The notes beneath the pieces are model-generated. The model did no database searches, had not been told where the DNA came from, and saw only the letters and a list, made by a program, of their open reading frames with translations. Below, one piece after another: positions 20,952 through 30,532 of a stretch of DNA of 64,000 nucleotides; position 1 is the stretch's first letter, and each line of letters begins with the position of its first letter. Source of the stretch: Desulfobacterales bacterium (GTDB taxonomy: Bacteria; Desulfobacterota; Desulfobacteria; Desulfobacterales; Desulfosalsimonadaceae); NCBI GenBank assembly GCA_018335195.1, contig JAGXKN010000003.1, forward strand, positions 23,862 to 87,861. Direction: 5' to 3'. The position numbers and the translations under genes were made by a program.

Positions 20952-23225
20952 TTATGCTTTGACCAGCGACGCCCGGCTTCCCCAGCCTGCATTCAGGCCG
21001 GAGCCGGGATCGGTCACGTCTGTGAGCAGCGCATTTACATTGGCGCCCTTGCCGGCAATGTAATCGCTGAACGCCGCATGCCCGAGCCCGACAGGCATGG
21101 CCACCAAGCCCGGCATGAGCCCTTCAAACAGGTGAATGCGCACCCTGGCCTTGCCGGCCGGCGTTTTGAGGACAGCGGCGTCGCCTTCGGAAAAATCGTG
21201 TTCTTTTGCCGTCTTCGGGTTGATTTCCACGAACACGTCCCCGTCTCTGATCACGTCGGCATCCACGGTCTTGGTCATAAAGGGCGGATTGGCCACGGCG
21301 CCCCCGGCGATCCGAGCGGATGCATAAGGCATGAGCGTAAGCGGCATCTTCTCCTGTACTCCGGGCAGTTCCACCTGCCGGAATCCGGGCAGGGCGTCTG
21401 CGTCCTTTCCGGAGGGATTGCTGCGCTGGCTTGGATAAAATTCGTATTTGCCGGAAGGCGTTTGAAATGCCTCTTCCCAGGCCGGGGGCATAAATTCCGG
21501 ATCCACCCAGTATCCCTGTTTTTCAAGGCTATCCCATTGCCCGGCAAGTGTTTGCTTTAAAAACTCCTCGTAATTTCCCCACGGGAAGGCGTTTTCAATG
21601 AAACCGCCCAGGGAACCGGCGATATTGATAAGTGTATCTCCGATGTGGCGGGTATCATGCCGGGTTTCGACCACCGGGCGGGTCAGGCCGATGACCCGGG
21701 TGGGCGTACCCGCGGGCGTGGGGACATCCTCGTAGCGTTCCAGGAAATGATGGTTGGGTAGAAGGATGTCGGCATATTGCGCGGTTTCATCCATGTACGT
21801 GGAAAAACTGGCAATGAAGGGGATCTTATCAAATGCCTTTTTGGCCGTCTCTGTGTCGGCCATTGTGTACAGGGGGTTGCCGCCGGCCACGAGCAGCGCC
21901 TGTATCGGGGACTCGTCCTTTGCGCTGTTGATGGCTTCGGGTACCCGGTTGAGCAGATACCGGGTATTGGGGAACCGGTCGGATTCTGCGCCGTCAACCC
22001 GGGGTTGCTGCATCCCATTGGAGGCGGTCTTGTCTCTTTGCATTTCAGGCCAGTAATCGGGCTCCGGTATGGCTGTCACGCCGCCGGGCTGGTTGATATT
22101 GCCCACCAGCGCGTTTAAGGCAAAAACCGCCAGGGCTTCATCCATGCCGCCGGGCACCATGCCGCTGCCCCGGCCGCAGATGGCCACGGAATGCTTGGCA
22201 CGGGAAAATTTACGGGCCAGTGATTCAATCGTGCCTTTATCGATGCCGGTAATTCCGGCCACCTTTTTGGGCGGGTACTGCTTGAGCAGGCTTTTGTATC
22301 CTTGATGCACAGTGCCGTTTTCATCTTCCCAGGCCTCGAATCCAAAGGCATAATTGTCAACGAAATCCTTGTTGTACAGATTGTCCCGGACAATCACGTG
22401 AGCCAGGCCCAGAGCAAGTGCGGCCTCGGTGCCCGGTTTGGCGGCTACCCATTGACTGGCAAGAGCCGCGGTATCTGAAAGGCGCGGTTCCACCTGGACG
22501 AGCTTGTTCTTTTGCTTGAAATCTGCAGATGCTGAAAGCATCTGGCCGGGCGTTCCCCAGCCGTCCATCAGGGCGCAGCCGAAGCTCAGGATGAACTCCG
22601 CGTTTGCCAGGTCATAGCCGATTGTGCCATGCTTTCCCTGGGTCAGGTAGAGCGCCTGTTCCTGGGCGTCAAAGGAAGACGGTGTCCGGATGAAATTGGG
22701 GGATCCGTAAGCGGTTAAAAATCGCTGGAGCAGATATGGCACGGTGCCCCTGTCGGATTCCGCAATGCAGGCCACGGTGTGTGGTTTTTTCCGGCTCCGC
22801 AGTTCTGCAAGTTTTTCTGACACCGTGGAGATGGCCTCCGCCCAGGAAATCTTTTCCCATTTGCCCTGGCCCCGGTCGCCGGTCCGCTTCATGGGAGACT
22901 GGATGCGCGACGGACCGTAGAGATGCTGGGTGGCGGATATGCCCATGGGGCAAAGGCTGCCCCGGTTGACCGGGTAATCCGCCTGGCCTGCGATTGTTTT
23001 CGCCTGTCCCTTGACCGTGCGCACATTGATGCCGCACCCGCCGTTGCACAGCGTGCAGACCGATTTTTTGTATACGCTCGGACCCTTTTCGGGTGTAGGC
23101 GTCCAGGGCCAGTTCTGCGTCCAGATGGCGATGTCGTCTGTGAGTTTCCAGGGCACCGGTGTCAAGGTTGTTCCTACAGCCCCCCCGATGACGAGTGACA
23201 AGAAACATCTGCGATCGATTTTCAT
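20952..23225 (-). CDS. qrcB: menaquinone reductase molybdopterin-family subunit QrcB
   Basis: Molybdopterin oxidoreductase fold with CTLCNGGCGINVRTVKG; Tat-like N-terminus MKIDRRCFLSLVIGGAVG. Confidence 0.87.
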   Translation of the reverse strand: MKIDRRCFLSLVIGGAVGTTLTPVPWKLTDDIAIWTQNWPWTPTPEKGPSVYKKSVCTLCNGGCGINVRTVKGQAKTIAGQADYPVNRGSLCPMGISATQHLYGPSRIQSPMKRTGDRGQGKWEKISWAEAISTVSEKLAELRSRKKPHTVACIAESDRGTVPYLLQRFLTAYGSPNFIRTPSSFDAQEQALYLTQGKHGTIGYDLANAEFILSFGCALMDGWGTPGQMLSASADFKQKNKLVQVEPRLSDTAALASQWVAAKPGTEAALALGLAHVIVRDNLYNKDFVDNYAFGFEAWEDENGTVHQGYKSLLKQYPPKKVAGITGIDKGTIESLARKFSRAKHSVAICGRGSGMVPGGMDEALAVFALNALVGNINQPGGVTAIPEPDYWPEMQRDKTASNGMQQPRVDGAESDRFPNTRYLLNRVPEAINSAKDESPIQALLVAGGNPLYTMADTETAKKAFDKIPFIASFSTYMDETAQYADILLPNHHFLERYEDVPTPAGTPTRVIGLTRPVVETRHDTRHIGDTLINIAGSLGGFIENAFPWGNYEEFLKQTLAGQWDSLEKQGYWVDPEFMPPAWEEAFQTPSGKYEFYPSQRSNPSGKDADALPGFRQVELPGVQEKMPLTLMPYASARIAGGAVANPPFMTKTVDADVIRDGDVFVEINPKTAKEHDFSEGDAAVLKTPAGKARVRIHLFEGLMPGLVAMPVGLGHAAFSDYIAGKGANVNALLTDVTDPGSGLNAGWGSRASLVKA

Positions 23226-23290
23226 GAATTTACCCCTTGTTAATATATCAACATCGCGTGCATTGTATCGTATACCCCAAAAGCCGCCGG

Positions 23291-23929
23291 CTATTTATGG
23301 CACTGGAAGCAGTCACCTTTGCTGCCGGTTTCCTTCAGGTGGCATTCCGCGCAGTCGTTCATTTTATGCCGCCGGCCGTGCCTGGCCTCCCCGATCCGGA
23401 GCATCCCGTAGCCCCAGATATCCCGGCTGTATCCGGTAATCCGGTTTTCCTGGTACTCCCGCAAAGACGTGGATTGCCCGATATCACCGTGGCATGTCCC
23501 GCATTCCATTTCCGCGCCATTGACATGAGCTGCATGGGAGAAGAAAACGCAGGGCGGCTGTTCGGCATATATCAGCCACGGCACTTCCTTGTCCTTTTTG
23601 ACATATTCCTCGATGAATTTTTTCTCGTCGGGGTCGTTACTCATGGGGTACATGTGGCAGCTCTTGCATTCATCCAGGGTCGGCTGGCCGGAGAAACTGC
23701 CGTCATCTCGGAAAAAGTGGCATGAATTACACTGGCCGCCCATTTGTTCCACGTGCACCTTATGGTTGAAATCTATGGGCTGTTGCTTGGTGGAGTAAAG
23801 CAGGTTTGGAAAGGCGATCCATCCGGAGATGAGGCTGGCGATCAATCCGATCAGAAAAAAAACGAAGATCACCCAGCCTGAGGCGCGGTTTTCAGCGGGG
23901 ACGGGTTGATTGTCCGATTGTGTGCTCAT
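23291..23929 (-). CDS. qrcA: menaquinone reductase multihaem cytochrome c subunit QrcA
   Basis: N-terminal TM plus CNSCH, CKSCH, CGTCH, CAECH, CFQCH (five canonical CxxCH). Confidence 0.85.
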   Translation of the reverse strand: MSTQSDNQPVPAENRASGWVIFVFFLIGLIASLISGWIAFPNLLYSTKQQPIDFNHKVHVEQMGGQCNSCHFFRDDGSFSGQPTLDECKSCHMYPMSNDPDEKKFIEEYVKKDKEVPWLIYAEQPPCVFFSHAAHVNGAEMECGTCHGDIGQSTSLREYQENRITGYSRDIWGYGMLRIGEARHGRRHKMNDCAECHLKETGSKGDCFQCHK

Positions 23930-24045
23930 GGGTACTCCGTCAAAACTGTTTGGGGTTCATCGTTAGACCTGATGCTTAAATCCGCCTGATTGCTTTTACA
24001 AATATATTCAATACCTACCCTCGGGGTACCATCCAAGGAAAATCC

Positions 24046-24072
24046 ATTATCGGGTTTGGGCAAAATTGTCAA
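24046..24072 (-). promoter_or_regulatory. candidate sigma70-type promoter for qrcABCD
   Basis: Minus strand TTGACA ... GATAATGG. Confidence 0.4.
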
Positions 24073-24104
24073 TAAAAATAGCAAAACCCCCTTGCCGGTG
24101 TGCC

Positions 24105-24953
24105 CTACATGTAACTGTGAAGCCCGGGCAGCAGGTTTACCCCGAAATAGGTAAACAACACGGCCGCAAATCCGACGCAGGACAGATAGGCGATCCGCCG
24201 GCCGGTCCAGCCCCGCATGAGCCGGGCATGAAGAAGTGTGGCATAAATCAGCCAGGTAATCAATGACCATGTTTCCTTGGGATCCCATCCCCAGTAGCGC
24301 CCCCAGGCCTGCTCGGCCCATATGGCACCGGTAATGATGCCGATGGACAAAAACAGGAAACCAAAGGTGATCATCTGGTGGGTCAGGTCCTCAAGGGTTT
24401 CGAGTTCCGGAATCCGGGCAATCGGGCCGGAAGCCGGTTCTGAGCCGGCTATGGATTTAATCAGGTACATGATGCTGATGCCGCAGGCAATGGCAAATGC
24501 TGCGTAACCGAGAAAACAGGTGATCACGTGGGCAATAAGCCAGTTGCTCTGCAGGGCCGGGATCAGGGGCTGGATTTGGCTGTCCACGGATGGAAGCGAG
24601 GCATAGGCGATGGCCAGGAAGGCAAACAGCGATGCAAATACCCCGATGGTGCGGACCTTGTATTTGAATTCCACAAACAGGTAAATGCAGGCCACTGCCA
24701 GGGAAAAGAAAACCAGCGACTCGTAGAGATTGGACAGCGGTGCATAGCCGTATCCCATCTGGTAGGATTCAGCCCATCGAAGCAAAAAGCCGACAGCATT
24801 TCCGGCCGCCGCCGCGATCATCACACCGGTGCCCAGCCTGCCGGGCAGGCTTTTTTTGAATATCCACGCGGCAAGATAGCATACGAAAGCCAGGCCGTAG
24901 ATAAAGGTGACAATGGATATAAGGCTCGCACTGTTTGGCATAACAAATCCCAA
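24105..24953 (-). CDS. ccsA: cytochrome c biogenesis protein CcsA/CcsB family (system II)
   Basis: Multi-TM with WAEQAWGRYWGWDPKETWSLITWLIYA haem-handling motif. Confidence 0.9.
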   Translation of the reverse strand: MGFVMPNSASLISIVTFIYGLAFVCYLAAWIFKKSLPGRLGTGVMIAAAAGNAVGFLLRWAESYQMGYGYAPLSNLYESLVFFSLAVACIYLFVEFKYKVRTIGVFASLFAFLAIAYASLPSVDSQIQPLIPALQSNWLIAHVITCFLGYAAFAIACGISIMYLIKSIAGSEPASGPIARIPELETLEDLTHQMITFGFLFLSIGIITGAIWAEQAWGRYWGWDPKETWSLITWLIYATLLHARLMRGWTGRRIAYLSCVGFAAVLFTYFGVNLLPGLHSYM

Positions 24954-24981
24954 TCTGGTTATATTTGTGTTATCCTCGGGC

Positions 24982-26382
24982 TCAGGCGGATTGCCGGGCC
25001 CCGGTCATTTTTTCCAGCCTGCGGGCCAGCCTTTTTGCAGCATTTTTGACCGCCGCACGGTTCCGGGTTGAGACGCCGGCAACCGCAATCCGGGTGTCCT
25101 GATTTTCCGGTATCAGTTCGATATACATTTTCCGGTGATACATGAAAAACGTGACATAGCAGCCGAGAATCATGATTGCAAATCCCGCATAGACCAGGGG
25201 AACGCCCGGGTCCCGGGTGATCTGCAGGCCGGTGTACTGCCGGTAGCTGGCATCTGTTATTGAAATCCAGTAATCGCCCTGCCGCATCTTGTCAAAGCGG
25301 GGGAACTCCACCGGCAGTAACACCGGCCTGGCCTCTTGCCCGGTGCGGTCCAGCCGGCCGAAAAAAGCGGGACCGATATTGTGGCCCCGGAAGGAAAAGT
25401 TGTCCGTAAAATCCTGGATCATCAGGGTGCCGCTGCCACCGGGCATTTCAATGGATTCGCCGACCGCGCCCTTTTTTTCAAACTGCATCCCGGAGTCGTT
25501 GTCCTTGAATTGAATCGTAAATGTATCTCCGGGGGTTTTTCCGTATGAAGACTGAAATATCTTGATGCCTCGGTATCTGATGGGATCGTTGACCCGGAGC
25601 TTGCGCTCCATGACGACCTCACCGTTTTCAACGATCGCGATATCGGATTTGAATTCCTTGGGCCGGCCCGAGGGGTACTTGGATACGGTAAAGTCGTCGC
25701 ACCGGATGGCAAAATCGAGCTTTCGACTCTGCTCTGCGTTTTTCAGTGAAAACGTCTGCCGGGCTTCGCCCTCGGGCACGTTCATGTATCCTTCATATCC
25801 AAAGATGGAGCCGATGAGCCCGCCGAGCATTAGCAGCAGCACGCTGAAGTGCACCCCGTATACGCCCAGCCGCGTCCAGCGTCCCTTTTCGCCGAATATG
25901 AGAAAGCCCCCCCCGGATTCCCGTGGCTCCACCCGGATGTTGGTGAAGTGCTTGCGCATATAGGGCTCGTAGATGCTTTTCAGATTTTCCGGGCTTGCGG
26001 CCTGGACCGGCCACTCAAGGCGTCCCCCGGATTTGCGGAAGCGTTCGGGTTGGTATTTCGGGGTTTTCGGAAAAATGACCTTCCATGTGGAGCTGAGCCG
26101 TTGGATGGAACAGACCACCAGGTTGGCGATCAGCAGGCAAAGCAGCAGCCGGAACCACCAGGAATGGTACATGTCAAACAGGTTCAGCGCGTCAAGCACG
26201 GGGTAGAACACCGGCCCGAATTTGCGTTCGTATACGGCCGGGTCCGCATTCTGCGGGATGACGGTGCCAAAGACGGATGTAACCGCCAGGCTCAGCAGCA
26301 GTACCACTGAGAGCCGTACTGAGGCGAAAAAGCGCCAGATCTGATCCACTGCCGAGGCGTCGGCGGGTTTTCGGGTGCTCAT
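24982..26382 (-). CDS. resB: ResB-like cytochrome c biogenesis protein
   Basis: 466 aa; FFASVRLSVVLLLSLAVTSVFGTVIPQN...; adjacent to ccsA. Confidence 0.88.
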   Translation of the reverse strand: MSTRKPADASAVDQIWRFFASVRLSVVLLLSLAVTSVFGTVIPQNADPAVYERKFGPVFYPVLDALNLFDMYHSWWFRLLLCLLIANLVVCSIQRLSSTWKVIFPKTPKYQPERFRKSGGRLEWPVQAASPENLKSIYEPYMRKHFTNIRVEPRESGGGFLIFGEKGRWTRLGVYGVHFSVLLLMLGGLIGSIFGYEGYMNVPEGEARQTFSLKNAEQSRKLDFAIRCDDFTVSKYPSGRPKEFKSDIAIVENGEVVMERKLRVNDPIRYRGIKIFQSSYGKTPGDTFTIQFKDNDSGMQFEKKGAVGESIEMPGGSGTLMIQDFTDNFSFRGHNIGPAFFGRLDRTGQEARPVLLPVEFPRFDKMRQGDYWISITDASYRQYTGLQITRDPGVPLVYAGFAIMILGCYVTFFMYHRKMYIELIPENQDTRIAVAGVSTRNRAAVKNAAKRLARRLEKMTGARQSA

Positions 26383-26531
26383 ATATCTTCCTTGAATTCA
26401 GAGGTGGTTGGCAAATTTTTTTTTCCATATCAGATCTCGGCCTGTCAGGCAAGAGCACAACACATCCGGGAGGCATTTTCCCGGCTTGTTTTTCCGCAAT
26501 TCGAATGTTCAAATGCACAGAAGCAGGGCAA

Positions 26532-27299
26532 TCAGGCAGGCAAATTTTTCTGCAAGTGCCCGATGTTTTGCCAGTCCAGCCCGAGCAGTCCGGCCGATGC
26601 CCGGTCGGCTTCCACCGCGTCATCGCCGGCCAGCAGTTTTTCCACCGGTGGATCGCATCTGCGGCCGCCCAGGTGGGAATCCGGCATGCCCACGGAGGCA
26701 TCCATCAGGGTAAGATCCGCATGCCGGTAGCGGTTCAGATCATATATGGCGGCCTGCAGATTTTTGTGGAATGCGGCCTTGTTCCATCCGCTGCCGGCAT
26801 AATGCGCAGGTGGGGCAAAGCCCATCATGTTTTTCATGGTGCCGGTAAATCCGGACAGGGTATGCGCCTTTAACACCGGCACTGATACGATAAAATGGGA
26901 CAGGGCGATTTCCGGCATGTGGAATTCCGGGAATCTTTTGCACGACCGGTTTTCCAGCCGCACGGCTTCTTCTTCGTTTAAGTCGATGAGCCGGATGTTT
27001 TTTTCTGCAGCCAGCCGCGTGTATCCGAGCGCCTCGAAAATTTGCATCCCGTCATAGGAAGGATCCCCGGTGCCTTCTGCGATCACGATCTGCACCCGGG
27101 GATTGCAGGCGCGCACGTAGTCGATGATCGCCCCGCAGCATCGGGGCGATGTGGTCACCGGAAACGAATCGGCCGTGACCAGGTTCGGCTTGATCAGCAC
27201 GGCATTCTGGTTGACAAGGTCGGTATCGGCCCGGAGACGGTCGAATGCATCGGCAACCGAGGCCTCATAGGTGGTAAATTCCGCGATGGCCCATGTCAT
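26532..27299 (-). CDS. DUF362 domain protein
   Basis: VLIKPNLVTADSFPVTTSPRCCGAIIDYVR...VIAEGTGDPSYDG... typical DUF362; start overlaps upstream stop (ATGA). Confidence 0.8.
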   Translation of the reverse strand: MTWAIAEFTTYEASVADAFDRLRADTDLVNQNAVLIKPNLVTADSFPVTTSPRCCGAIIDYVRACNPRVQIVIAEGTGDPSYDGMQIFEALGYTRLAAEKNIRLIDLNEEEAVRLENRSCKRFPEFHMPEIALSHFIVSVPVLKAHTLSGFTGTMKNMMGFAPPAHYAGSGWNKAAFHKNLQAAIYDLNRYRHADLTLMDASVGMPDSHLGGRRCDPPVEKLLAGDDAVEADRASAGLLGLDWQNIGHLQKNLPA

Positions 27300-30256
27300 G
27301 GGCTTTTCTTTTTGTCAGGGGTTTTCCCGGCCTCCGGTTTCTGCATATCCGCGCCGGTGCTTTCCGGCCGGATCCATAAGGTCGCGGTCTCGGCATTTTT
27401 CAGGTATTTGCGAGCCAGGCGGTTGATCTCCTCAACCGTGATACCGGCATAATCACTTTTGAGGCTTCGGCTCCAGTCCAGTTGTTCGGGATGCCGGGCC
27501 GCGCCCTTGAGCACGGTATCGAGCCAGTATTCATTGGTCTTGAGCTGCTTGCGGATGCCGGTTAATGCGGGCTTTACAGCCCGTTTCAGCTCGTCTTTGG
27601 TGGCGCCCTTTTCGTGGAGCGCCCCGGAGATCTCCCTTATGGCGGTTTCCACATCTTCGGCTTCATACGGGTTAATGAGCGCATAGCCGGCAAAAACACC
27701 GTAATCCGGGTAGGCGCGGCTGGGCTGGTTATAAGCGGCCTGGGAATAGGAAGCGCCCATTTCCTCCCGGATGCGGATGCGCATGCGGTCGGAGAAAATG
27801 TTGGATAAAACCGAGAGGCGTCGGGTTTTACGAATGTCCCAGATGTCCGTGCTCGGGTAGGCCACCATCACGAGTCCCTTGGAAATCCGGGTCGGTACGG
27901 AGATATCGCGTTTTTCGCCTTCGGGAAAATCCGGGTTTTCCCGCTGCACGGGCGTTTTTCGGGCTTTTCTTTCGGGCAGGCTTCCGAAAAAGGCGGCTGC
28001 CGCGTCAATTACCTGATCCGGCCGGACATCGCCCACGACCGCGATTTCAACGGGCGCCTTGTCAAATGCCGGTTTCACCCATTTGCGAATGTCGTCCAGG
28101 CTGGTTTTTTCCACGGCATCAAGCGACGGGAGCCCGAACCGGGAGTCCCCGCCGGCCAGAAAACGGCGGCCTTCCAGGGCAAGGGCGCCGTGCACGGAAT
28201 GTGTCAGGGACTTATGACGCTGCCGAAACTGCTCCACCGCCCGGGTGTACGCGGTCTGGCGGAAGCCGGGGTCGAGCAGATAGGTGTAGAGCAGTTCAAA
28301 CATCAGGGAGGTTTCATCCGGCACGGAGCTTGCGGACAGGACGAACTTGTCTTCCTCCGCGCCAAACGAGACGCTGGTGTTTTTGCCGGCAAGGGCCTGT
28401 TCGAGTTCCTCACGGTTGAGCTGTCCCAGCCCGCTTTCATTGATCACTTTTTCCGCCATTTCCGCCAGCGCGGGCAAGTCCGCGGGCTCCGCGGACTCGC
28501 CGCGGCCGAAGCTCACTGCGGTCAGCACCTGGTTGTCCTGAAAATCCGTAGGCTTGACCATCAGGGAGATCCCGTTTTCGAAAACCACCCGGATGATGCC
28601 GAGGTCTTCAATGTCCTGTCTGGACTTGATTTTCCCGAGGCTTTCGGGTGCCGACAGATAGGGGAAGCTCGCCTGGCCGGATTGCTCCGGTTTTTCCACA
28701 GGTTTTTCCCGGCTCTGCGCATAGGCGTTTTTGATTTGTTGCTCCGGTCTTGCCTCCCCGCCGGATAAGTCCGCGTTTCCGGTTACCAGGAGCAGCCGGT
28801 GGTCCTCGGCCCACTCGTTTTTCAGTGCCTGCTGCAGTGATGCCGGGGTTGCAGCATCTACTGCCGGCTGCAGCAGGTCCAGTCTCTGCCGCGGGGATTG
28901 AAAGACCCGGTCGCGGTTTAAATTGCCCAGAATCTGTCTGGAGATATTGCCGCTCTTCCGGGTGGCGGCGCCTTTTACCGCCTGTTCGAGCCGGTTGGTG
29001 TATTCCTTTTGCACCCGTTTGACCTCGGATGCGGTAAACCCGTGTTCCAGGGCCTGGCGCAGGTTTTTTTCAATTGCGCCCAGGGCGGGTTCCCAGTTTT
29101 CCGGGGCGCAATCCGCAGTGATCTCTGCTGCCTTGACAAGTCTCAGGTAATGCCCGGAACTGATGCTGGCCTCGCTGAAAGGCGTATCTTCCTTGTTGAG
29201 CAGGGCGTCGATCCGGTGCTGCACGATCTGGTTGGCCATTTCCGCCAGCAGGCGGCTGCGCTGGTATTCCCAGCTGTCTGCGGGCAGGGGGTGTTTGGCA
29301 ACGGCTTCAATGCTCACGCTCGTATTGCCGGCTTCGGATTCATGGTGGTAAAAGGGTTTACTCCCCTGGTGCCCGACCTGCCCGAAACCGGGCAAAGGCT
29401 TTTCCGGCGCCCGGGCATCCAGACCGGAAAACCGCTTTTGGATCAATTTTTCGGCGATTTCCGTGGAAAAATCGCCCACCATGATCAGGGTCAGTTTTTC
29501 CGGACGATACCAGGTGTCGTAAAAGTTTTTCAGAAGTTTTCGGTCGGTTTTCCGGATTACGGATTCCGTGCCGATGGGCAATCTTCTGGAAATCCGGGCA
29601 TCCGGCAATTCGAATTGCAGGGTTGATTTAAAGGTCCGGTACCCCGGAGAATCCCGGGTGCGCTTTTCAGACAGGATGACCGAACGTTCCTGGATCACCT
29701 CCTCCTGCCGGAGCAGGGCCTTTGCGGCATAATCATGCATGACCAGCAGGGCTTCGTCTATCATTTCCTTGTCCCCGCCCGGAAGATCCAGATCGTAGAC
29801 GGTTTCGTAAAACCCGGTGCGGCCGTTGACATCCGGGCCGAACTCCATGCCGATGCGCTGGAAATACTTGACCAGATCGCCGGGCGGGAAATGCTCGGTG
29901 CCGGAAAACAGCATGTGTTCCAGAAAATGTGCCGCGCCGCGCTGGTCTTCGGTTTCGTGAAAGGAGCCGACATCCACTGCCAGGTGCATGCTCACCCGGT
30001 CTTCCGGCTTTGGGTTGTGCATCATCACATATTGAAAACCGTTTTCCAGAGTACCGAAAACCACGTTTGGCGACGGGGCCAGATCGCTGTGTTCATGCGG
30101 CCAGGACAGGGCCTCGCCCGGAATTGTCCCGCTTTGGGAAGTTTTCTGCAAGGCCTGGCCCGCCCCCAACGGGCCGGCAAAAAAGGCGGAAATCGCCAGA
30201 GTCACGAGGGCTGCGAAAATTGCGCGTCTGAATGGAAAAAATATTTTTGTCTGCAA
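27296..30256 (-). CDS. M16 family zinc peptidase (tandem M16), probable TTG start and signal peptide
   Basis: HFLEHMLFSGTEHFPPGDL zinc motif; ORF extends to 30493 but LQTKIFFPFRRAIFAALVTLAISAFFAGPLGAGQA from 30256 looks like a signal peptide. Confidence 0.85.
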   Translation of the reverse strand: MQTKIFFPFRRAIFAALVTLAISAFFAGPLGAGQALQKTSQSGTIPGEALSWPHEHSDLAPSPNVVFGTLENGFQYVMMHNPKPEDRVSMHLAVDVGSFHETEDQRGAAHFLEHMLFSGTEHFPPGDLVKYFQRIGMEFGPDVNGRTGFYETVYDLDLPGGDKEMIDEALLVMHDYAAKALLRQEEVIQERSVILSEKRTRDSPGYRTFKSTLQFELPDARISRRLPIGTESVIRKTDRKLLKNFYDTWYRPEKLTLIMVGDFSTEIAEKLIQKRFSGLDARAPEKPLPGFGQVGHQGSKPFYHHESEAGNTSVSIEAVAKHPLPADSWEYQRSRLLAEMANQIVQHRIDALLNKEDTPFSEASISSGHYLRLVKAAEITADCAPENWEPALGAIEKNLRQALEHGFTASEVKRVQKEYTNRLEQAVKGAATRKSGNISRQILGNLNRDRVFQSPRQRLDLLQPAVDAATPASLQQALKNEWAEDHRLLLVTGNADLSGGEARPEQQIKNAYAQSREKPVEKPEQSGQASFPYLSAPESLGKIKSRQDIEDLGIIRVVFENGISLMVKPTDFQDNQVLTAVSFGRGESAEPADLPALAEMAEKVINESGLGQLNREELEQALAGKNTSVSFGAEEDKFVLSASSVPDETSLMFELLYTYLLDPGFRQTAYTRAVEQFRQRHKSLTHSVHGALALEGRRFLAGGDSRFGLPSLDAVEKTSLDDIRKWVKPAFDKAPVEIAVVGDVRPDQVIDAAAAFFGSLPERKARKTPVQRENPDFPEGEKRDISVPTRISKGLVMVAYPSTDIWDIRKTRRLSVLSNIFSDRMRIRIREEMGASYSQAAYNQPSRAYPDYGVFAGYALINPYEAEDVETAIREISGALHEKGATKDELKRAVKPALTGIRKQLKTNEYWLDTVLKGAARHPEQLDWSRSLKSDYAGITVEEINRLARKYLKNAETATLWIRPESTGADMQKPEAGKTPDKKKSP

Positions 30257-30360
30257 GGTTCCGGTCCTGTTTTGTATGTGTGTCGGGATTCTGCTCTGAT
30301 ATGTGCAATCGTATGTCCAATTACCTATAATTCCGTCTTCCCCGCCCGTCAACCCGCATT

Positions 30361-30404
30361 GCCCAAAACGGGGACAGCACCGCGGTTCTGTCCCCGTTTT
30401 GGGC
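30361..30404. repeat. REP-like palindrome
   Basis: 17-bp perfect arms gcccaaaacggggacag/ctgtccccgttttgggc around caccgcggtt (itself holding accgcggt palindrome). Confidence 0.75.
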
Positions 30405-30532
30405 TTTATGGAAGGGGGCAAGATTTCAGCTTGAATGGATGTACCCGCTGTGATATTGCCGAAATCAACTATAGAATGCCTTGGTACGAACATTATTGAT
30501 TTTATGCGGATAGTTGCGGGAAGATTCTTTCC

